NCBI GenBank assembly: GCA_030618945.1
Contig: JAUXCI010000052.1
Location: forward strand, 1 to 11,887
DNA length: 11,887 nt
Reading direction: 5' to 3'
Source of the DNA: Flavobacteriaceae bacterium
Lineage (GTDB): Bacteria > Bacteroidota > Bacteroidia > Flavobacteriales > Flavobacteriaceae
Made by a program: the position numbers and the translations under genes. The notes beneath the pieces were generated by a model. It saw nothing but the letters and a program-made list of their open reading frames with translations. It ran no database searches and had not been told where the DNA came from. Numbering within the stretch: position 1 is the first letter of the stretch; each line of letters begins with the position of its first letter. Below are positions 7,681 through 11,887 of this stretch, one piece after another.

Positions 7681-9414
7681 ATGAATATAAAAAAACATGT
7701 CCCCATTTTACAGTGGCTACCCAACTATAAAAAATCCTGGCTTAAAGGTGATTTATATGCCGGACTTACAGTTGGGGTCATTCTCATCCCACAAGGTATT
7801 GCCTATGCCATAATTGCAGGGCTTCCCCCTATTTATGGCCTTTATACGGCCCTGATACCACAAATAGTATACGCATTTTTAGGTACATCACGGCAACTTG
7901 CAGTTGGTCCGGCAGCAATGGATTCGTTGATAGTAGCTTCGGGAATTGGTTTGCTGGCTGCAATGGGAACGGAACATTTTATAGTTCTCGCAATTTTACT
8001 GGCGTTTATGGTGGGGTTTTTTCAGTTCCTTTTCGGAATTTTTCATCTGGGATTTCTGGTTAATTTTTTATCAAGACCTGTGATTAGTGGTTTTACCTCA
8101 GGTTCTGCGATTATTATTGCATTAAATCAGCTTGGGAATCTTTTGGGTGTTGGTCTTGACAGAAGTAATCAGGTACAAACAATTGTAATAGAAATATGGA
8201 ATGAAGTTGAGCATATTCATTGGCTGTCTTTCTTGCTCGGAATATTAACCATTGCAACTATATTGATCCTTAAAAACTTTAATAAAAAAATTCCAGCTTC
8301 TTTAATTGTAGTTATTTTAAGTATACTTTCAGTTTATTTTTTCGGATTTGAATCCAAAGGTGTAGCGGTATTGGGCGAAATACCACGTGGCTTACCAAGT
8401 TTCTCAATTCCTTCTTTTGACAGAGGTCTTATGGAAGAGCTTTCTGGCCTGGCATTAACACTTGGTCTTATTGGGTTTATGGAAGCAATCTCAATTGGTA
8501 AATCAATTGAGGTTAAGCATAACAATTACAGAATACGGCCCAATAAAGAATTGATTGCCCTTGGATTTGGAAATATGATAGGATCTTTTTTTCAAACCTT
8601 TCCTGCGACCGCCGGATTTGCAAGAACCGCTGTAAATGATCAATCGGGAGCCAAGACTCCCTTAGCATCATTATTCGCCGCAGCCATTATTGCTTTAAGC
8701 CTTTTGTTTTTAACACCTACTTTTTATTTCTTACCAGAAGCGGTATTGGCTGGAATTATTATTGCTGCCGCCTATAGTTTGCTAGATTTTTCTATGCCCA
8801 AAAACTTACTTTCTTTTAATATAAGAGACCTGATTATTTTGAATAGCACTTTGATAATAACCCTTTTTGTGGGTATAAAAGAAGGAATTTTAGCAGGCAT
8901 CATTATATCTTTGGTTATGTTGATTTATAAATCAACAAAGCCACATATCGCTGTTCTTGGGCAAGTTCCGGGAACTCATTTTTACAGAAATGTAAAAAGA
9001 TTTAATGATTTAATAATTGATAAAGAACTTTTAATCATTCGATTTGATGCACAGTTACATTTTGCCAATACCACTTATTTTAAGGATAAACTTAAAAAAT
9101 TTGAAAACGAGAAAGGCTCTTCCCTTAAAATGATCATTATCGATGGTGAAAGTTTAAATGCACTGGATAGTAGCGCCATTTACGCCTTAGAAGAAATACA
9201 TAATGATCTGACTTCACAAAGTATAGAAATGACATTTTCTGGATTAAAAGGACCGGTTCGAGATGCCATGGCCAAATCTAAATTGATGAAAAAAATACGG
9301 TACGATCATTGCTTTATGAGTATACAGGAAGCTGTAGATTGTTTCCGAAAAAATTGTTTTGATCTACCTAAAAACTACAGTTTCCAGGAATATACAAAAC
9401 AATCTAATCGATAA
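7681..9414 (+). CDS. SulP family anion transporter with STAS domain (second of tandem pair)
   Basis: A second SulP transporter, 577 residues, clearly homologous to the upstream one (shared WLP--KKSW N-terminus and IIAGLPP-YG-YTA signature) but well diverged, so this is an old duplication or separate acquisition. The membrane domain covers about 20-425. The STAS domain covers about 448-550 and has D496-S497-S498 in ALDSSAIYAL, matching the D-S-S/G position phosphorylated in anti-sigma antagonist STAS proteins; the first SulP lacks this. C544, C554 and C559 lie near the C-terminus in a pattern different from its partner. It starts 45 bp after the first SulP without a visible promoter or terminator, so the pair is probably one transcript. 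No strong terminator follows. Sulfate or another oxyanion is the probable substrate; the STAS difference suggests the two are regulated differently. Confidence 0.9.
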   Translation: MNIKKHVPILQWLPNYKKSWLKGDLYAGLTVGVILIPQGIAYAIIAGLPPIYGLYTALIPQIVYAFLGTSRQLAVGPAAMDSLIVASGIGLLAAMGTEHFIVLAILLAFMVGFFQFLFGIFHLGFLVNFLSRPVISGFTSGSAIIIALNQLGNLLGVGLDRSNQVQTIVIEIWNEVEHIHWLSFLLGILTIATILILKNFNKKIPASLIVVILSILSVYFFGFESKGVAVLGEIPRGLPSFSIPSFDRGLMEELSGLALTLGLIGFMEAISIGKSIEVKHNNYRIRPNKELIALGFGNMIGSFFQTFPATAGFARTAVNDQSGAKTPLASLFAAAIIALSLLFLTPTFYFLPEAVLAGIIIAAAYSLLDFSMPKNLLSFNIRDLIILNSTLIITLFVGIKEGILAGIIISLVMLIYKSTKPHIAVLGQVPGTHFYRNVKRFNDLIIDKELLIIRFDAQLHFANTTYFKDKLKKFENEKGSSLKMIIIDGESLNALDSSAIYALEEIHNDLTSQSIEMTFSGLKGPVRDAMAKSKLMKKIRYDHCFMSIQEAVDCFRKNCFDLPKNYSFQEYTKQSNR

Positions 9415-9431
9415 AAAAGATTGATTATAAG

Positions 9432-9445
9432 GTAACATTTATTAC
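9432..9445. promoter_or_regulatory. Candidate Crp/Fnr-type operator (GTAAC-N4-ATTAC)
   Basis: GTAAC-ATTT-ATTAC matches the perfect dyad at 26-39 except for one base. Its last base is followed by 21 bp and then the -7 box at 9467, exactly the arrangement found upstream of the Soe-like unit. The repeated spacing is the main reason to believe it. The regulator is not encoded in the window, unless it is the truncated gene at the end, for which there is no evidence. Confidence 0.5.
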
Positions 9446-9466
9446 ATATGATAACCCTTCAATCAC

Positions 9467-9474
9467 TAACTTTG
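9467..9474 (+). promoter_or_regulatory. Promoter -7 element (TAACTTTG) of the persulfide enzyme gene
   Basis: TAACTTTG is a perfect TAnnTTTG match 33 bp before the ATG at 9508, giving a leader of roughly 30 nt. As at the first promoter, no good -33 box is present at the normal distance, consistent with activator dependence at the dyad 21 bp upstream. Confidence 0.55.
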
Positions 9475-9507
9475 AGTAAATTAAGTCTAAAAAATAAATA
9501 ATATATT

Positions 9508-10926
9508 ATGAAAGTTGAACAATTGTTTACGGGATGTCTTGCGGAAATGGCTTATTATATTGAGTCAAATGGTGAAGCTGCGATCATTGATCCTTTAAGA
9601 GAAACCGAGCCATATCTTAGAATGGCCGAGGCCAATAATTCAAAGATTAAATATGTTTTTCTAACACACTTTCATGCCGATTTTGTTTCGGGTCAGTACG
9701 ATTTAGCTCAAAAAACAGGTGCCAAAATAGTATTTGGGCCTAATGCTACGGCAGAATATGAAATATATAATGGCAAGGATGGGGAAGAATTTCCGCTGGG
9801 AAATGGTAAAATTACCTTACTTCATACGCCCGGACATACAATGGAATCATCTTCTTATCTTATAACTGATGAAAACGGCAATACCCCTTACGTGTGTACT
9901 GGAGATTGTTTATTCATTGGCGATGTGGGACGTCCGGATCTGGCCGTAAAATCGGATCTTACACAGGCTGATCTGGCAGGTCATCTGTTTGATTCTTTAA
10001 GAAATAAAATTATGACCCTCCCGGATGATATCGTCGTATATCCTAATCACGGTGCAGGATCTGCCTGCGGAAAAAATATGAGCTCCGAAACTTTTGATAC
10101 CCTTGGAAATCAAAAGAAAACAAACTATGCGCTTCGGGCTGATATGACAAAGGAAGAATTTATAAAGGAAGTAACTACTGGTTTAAAGGCTCCGCCTCAA
10201 TATTTTCCTAATAATGTTAGGATGAATAAATCCATTAATAGGAATATTGATGAGGTAATACATCAAGGTTCAACTCCTCTGGATGCTGATACTTTTCACG
10301 AAATGAGTCTACAAAAAGACATTTTGGTGGTTGATACCCGAGCTAAAGAAACATACACTGAAGAAGGAACGGTTCCAGGAGCCTGGTATATTGGATTGGA
10401 CGGTAGTTTTGCTCCATGGGTTGGCTCACTTATAACAAATATCGATCAAAAGATCATTTTTATTGCTGAAGATGAAACCAGGGTAAATGAAATTGCCACG
10501 CGTTTCTCAAGAGTAGGTTATGACAATACTTTGGGTTATTTATTTGGAGGCATGAAAAACTGGGTCGATCACGGACATGAAGTTGATAAAATAAATTCAA
10601 TGTCTGCTCTTGAATTTTCTCAAAAATTAAAGGAAGGTACTATGGAGAAACCATTGGATGTAAGAAAAGAATCTGAATACTTATCTGAACATATTGTAGG
10701 AGTGGAAAACTTTCCGCTTGACTTCATCAACTCTAATTATGCAGAAATTAATCCGGAGAAGGAATACTTTTTACATTGCGCCACTGGCTACCGCTCATTA
10801 GTGGCAGCCTCTATTTTTAAGGCAAATGGTGTGGAAAATGTAACGGATGTTAGAGGTGGTTTCAACGATATTAAGGAAACTGGTACGCCAATGACAGATT
10901 ATGTTTGCCCTACTACCTTGTTATAA
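9508..10926 (+). CDS. Persulfide dioxygenase / rhodanese fusion (CstB-like MBL-RHD-RHD protein)
   Basis: Cytoplasmic non-haem iron enzyme of 472 residues acting on glutathione, CoA or other low-molecular-weight persulfides. The metallo-beta-lactamase domain (about 1-240) has H54, H56 and D58 in THFHADF, H110 in TPGH, D133 in TGDCLFIGD and H181 in PNHG. H54, H110 and D133 correspond to the iron ligands of ETHE1-type persulfide dioxygenases. Position 59 is Phe where classical HxHxDH proteins have His. Two rhodanese domains follow. The first (about 256-360) has AEDETR where the catalytic cysteine loop should be, so it is inactive. The second (about 365-466) keeps C424 in HCATGYR. This MBL, dead rhodanese, active rhodanese order is that of Staphylococcus aureus CstB, which makes thiosulfate from persulfides; simple dioxygenases make sulfite. 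Which product forms here is not decidable from sequence. It has its own promoter and terminator. Confidence 0.88.
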   Translation: MKVEQLFTGCLAEMAYYIESNGEAAIIDPLRETEPYLRMAEANNSKIKYVFLTHFHADFVSGQYDLAQKTGAKIVFGPNATAEYEIYNGKDGEEFPLGNGKITLLHTPGHTMESSSYLITDENGNTPYVCTGDCLFIGDVGRPDLAVKSDLTQADLAGHLFDSLRNKIMTLPDDIVVYPNHGAGSACGKNMSSETFDTLGNQKKTNYALRADMTKEEFIKEVTTGLKAPPQYFPNNVRMNKSINRNIDEVIHQGSTPLDADTFHEMSLQKDILVVDTRAKETYTEEGTVPGAWYIGLDGSFAPWVGSLITNIDQKIIFIAEDETRVNEIATRFSRVGYDNTLGYLFGGMKNWVDHGHEVDKINSMSALEFSQKLKEGTMEKPLDVRKESEYLSEHIVGVENFPLDFINSNYAEINPEKEYFLHCATGYRSLVAASIFKANGVENVTDVRGGFNDIKETGTPMTDYVCPTTLL

Positions 10927-10944
10927 AGGTATATTGAAACTGTT

Positions 10945-10971
10945 AAAGGGAGTCTAAAGCTCCCTTTTTTT
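10945..10971 (+). terminator. Intrinsic terminator after the persulfide enzyme gene
   Basis: AAAGGGAG (10945-10952) pairs perfectly with CTCCCTTT (10960-10967) around a 7-nt loop, and the T-run continues to 10971. It lies 18 bp after the TAA stop, so the persulfide enzyme gene is probably transcribed alone and the following rhodanese gene needs its own promoter or read-through. Confidence 0.9.
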
Positions 10972-10974
10972 ATG

Positions 10975-10982
10975 TAATATTG
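10975..10982 (+). promoter_or_regulatory. Weak candidate -7 element for the rhodanese lipoprotein gene
   Basis: TAATATTG differs from TAnnTTTG at one position and lies between the terminator and the ATG at 11008. It is the only reasonable -7 candidate in this short gap. No -33 box or dyad accompanies it. Confidence 0.25.
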
Positions 10983-11007
10983 TGAACGAAATTAAACAGA
11001 ACTTAAA

Positions 11008-11430
11008 ATGAAAACTATTAATTCCAGGGTGTTATATCTAACTTTTGTTTTAATAAGCTTTATTGCCTGTGGTCAAAAAGAGAATGTAAAATCGAATGGT
11101 ACAAATGCTGATCAAGCGAGCATTTCTCTAATTTCTCCTGATGATTTGAATAGTGCAAACAAGGACATCCTGCTTATTGATGTAAGGACACCTCAAGAAT
11201 TCGCTTCGGGCCATCTGGAAAATGCGGTGAATATGAATTATTTTGACAGTGACTTTAAAGCGCAGTTCAAAACACTTGATAAAAACAAAACGGTATATTT
11301 GTATTGCAAGAGTGGAAGAAGAAGTGCAAATGCTGCCGAGAAATTAGAAGACATGGGCTTTGTAAAAATATACGATCTTGACGGAGGGATATTGAACTGG
11401 CAAGCGAAAGGTTTGACATTATCAAAATAG
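11008..11430 (+). CDS. Single-domain rhodanese lipoprotein
   Basis: Envelope sulfurtransferase of 140 residues. A hydrophobic signal (about 8-20) ends in SFIAC, giving lipidation at C21. The mature start GQKEN is rich in polar and charged residues, slightly like the surface-export signals of Bacteroidota lipoproteins, so surface location is possible but unproven. The rhodanese domain spans about 40-138, with LIDVRTPQEFASGHL before the active loop C100-K-S-G-R-R, an intact persulfide-forming site. It follows the persulfide enzyme terminator and precedes the HMA-like gene by 21 bp, which suggests a two-gene unit. Rhodaneses pass sulfane sulfur between thiols, thiosulfate or polysulfide. An exported version could capture sulfur outside the inner membrane and feed this pathway; that role is inference. 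Many such small rhodanese lipoproteins have no established function. Confidence 0.88.
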   Translation: MKTINSRVLYLTFVLISFIACGQKENVKSNGTNADQASISLISPDDLNSANKDILLIDVRTPQEFASGHLENAVNMNYFDSDFKAQFKTLDKNKTVYLYCKSGRRSANAAEKLEDMGFVKIYDLDGGILNWQAKGLTLSK

Positions 11431-11451
11431 ACGTTTTAAAAAAATATAAGA

Positions 11452-11733
11452 ATGGAAGTGAAAGAAATTAAAGTTTTCAATTTAAAATGTGGAGGTTGTG
11501 TGAATTCTGTAAAAAAAGGTCTTTCAACCATTGATGGAGTTGATAAAATTGAAGTAGATCTTGATACCTCAATTATATCAGTGGGCATCTCAGGTGAAAA
11601 TATCATTTCCTTGGTCAAGGAAAAGCTTTCTTTAATGGGATACCCTGAAGAAAATGAAAAAAATTCATTGATTCATAAAGCCAAATCAATGGTGAGTTGT
11701 TCGATGGGAAAATTCGGCTCGGATGCGCAATAG
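11452..11733 (+). CDS. Small HMA-like CxxC protein
   Basis: A 93-residue protein with a ferredoxin-like heavy-metal-associated (HMA) fold over about 3-66. The metal-binding loop is K-C13-G-G-C16 instead of the usual GMTCxxC, and it keeps the following VxxVxxxL-type helix and a VDKIEVDLDT strand. A short tail contains one more cysteine (C83, in VSCSMG). There is no signal peptide, so it is cytoplasmic. HMA proteins carry Cu(I) or Zn(II); next to sulfur genes, metal delivery or protection from metal-sulfide chemistry is possible. The CGGC dithiol could also take part in thiol or persulfide exchange. It lies 21 bp after the rhodanese lipoprotein gene and probably shares its transcript. No terminator was seen after it. 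Confidence 0.82.
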   Translation: MEVKEIKVFNLKCGGCVNSVKKGLSTIDGVDKIEVDLDTSIISVGISGENIISLVKEKLSLMGYPEENEKNSLIHKAKSMVSCSMGKFGSDAQ

Positions 11734-11845
11734 TTTATTTCTAAATTGGTTGATCAGTCTATGATTAGAAAAATGACAGGTTTTAACAGTAAAATTAATT
11801 AAGTTTTTATACATTTATTTTGATTCTGTATAACTAAATTCAAAA

Positions 11846-11887
11846 ATGAATTTAACTGAAATTGTAAAAAATAACTTCGATCAAATA
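11846..11887 (+). CDS. Start of an unidentified gene, cut by the window end
   Basis: ATG at 11846 opens a frame that runs 14 codons (MNLTEIVKNNFDQI) to the edge of the window. A-rich sequence before the ATG resembles the other starts here. The 112-bp gap after the HMA-like gene contains no ORF and no perfect -7 box; TTATTTTG at 11815-11822 is one mismatch away. The peptide is too short to assign. It faintly resembles the N-terminus of DUF542/ScdA-type proteins, but this is only an impression. Confidence 0.5.
   Translation, partial: MNLTEIVKNNFDQI

Noticed and set aside
9400..9423. CAATCT/AGATTG stem after the second SulP gene as a terminator
   Set aside because: The 6-bp stem has a 12-nt loop and no T-run follows.
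11807..11833. TTATAC-N15-GTATAA inverted repeat before the truncated last gene
   Set aside because: Six-base AT-rich arms with a long spacer are expected by chance here, and it does not match the GTAAC dyad.

Overview
The window is AT-rich and every gene lies on the + strand. Three signs point to Bacteroidota, most likely a flavobacterium. The best promoter candidates carry the TAnnTTTG -7 element of that phylum. Starts are preceded by A-rich stretches rather than Shine-Dalgarno sites. The lipoproteins are of a type common there, including a thioredoxin lipoprotein with a DUF4369-like N-terminal domain. No mobile element, CRISPR array, tRNA or rRNA was seen.

Layout. Bases 1-155 hold a probable regulated promoter: a GTAAC-N4-GTTAC dyad, a TAAATTTG -7 box and a GC-rich hairpin at the predicted mRNA 5' end. 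It is followed by a two-gene unit: a fused four-cluster ferredoxin plus NrfD-type membrane anchor (156-1772), then a large molybdopterin oxidoreductase without a Tat signal (1791-4682). Together they look like a cytoplasm-facing, quinone-linked sulfite dehydrogenase of the SoeABC type with B and C fused. Next come a thioredoxin-fold lipoprotein (4745-5773), an unusual nested inverted repeat (5820-5885) and two tandem SulP anion transporters with STAS domains (5905-7635 and 7681-9414). A second promoter region (9432-9474) precedes a metallo-beta-lactamase/rhodanese/rhodanese protein of the persulfide dioxygenase/CstB type (9508-10926), which ends at a clear intrinsic terminator. A rhodanese lipoprotein (11008-11430), a small HMA-like CxxC protein (11452-11733) and the first 14 codons of another gene (from 11846) close the window.

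How the genes may work together (inference). Persulfide sulfur is handled by rhodanese domains and oxidised to sulfite, or to thiosulfate in CstB-type enzymes. The Soe-like complex oxidises sulfite to sulfate and passes electrons to the quinone pool. The SulP proteins move sulfate or a related oxyanion. The thioredoxin and rhodanese lipoproteins would do thiol/sulfane-sulfur chemistry outside the inner membrane. This is a plausible sulfide/persulfide-to-sulfate module, either for energy or for detoxification.

The most notable non-coding observation is that the promoters of the Soe-like unit and of the persulfide enzyme share the same GTAAC-N4-RTTAC dyad. In both, exactly 21 bp separate it from a perfect TAnnTTTG box. 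This suggests co-regulation by a Crp/Fnr-family activator.
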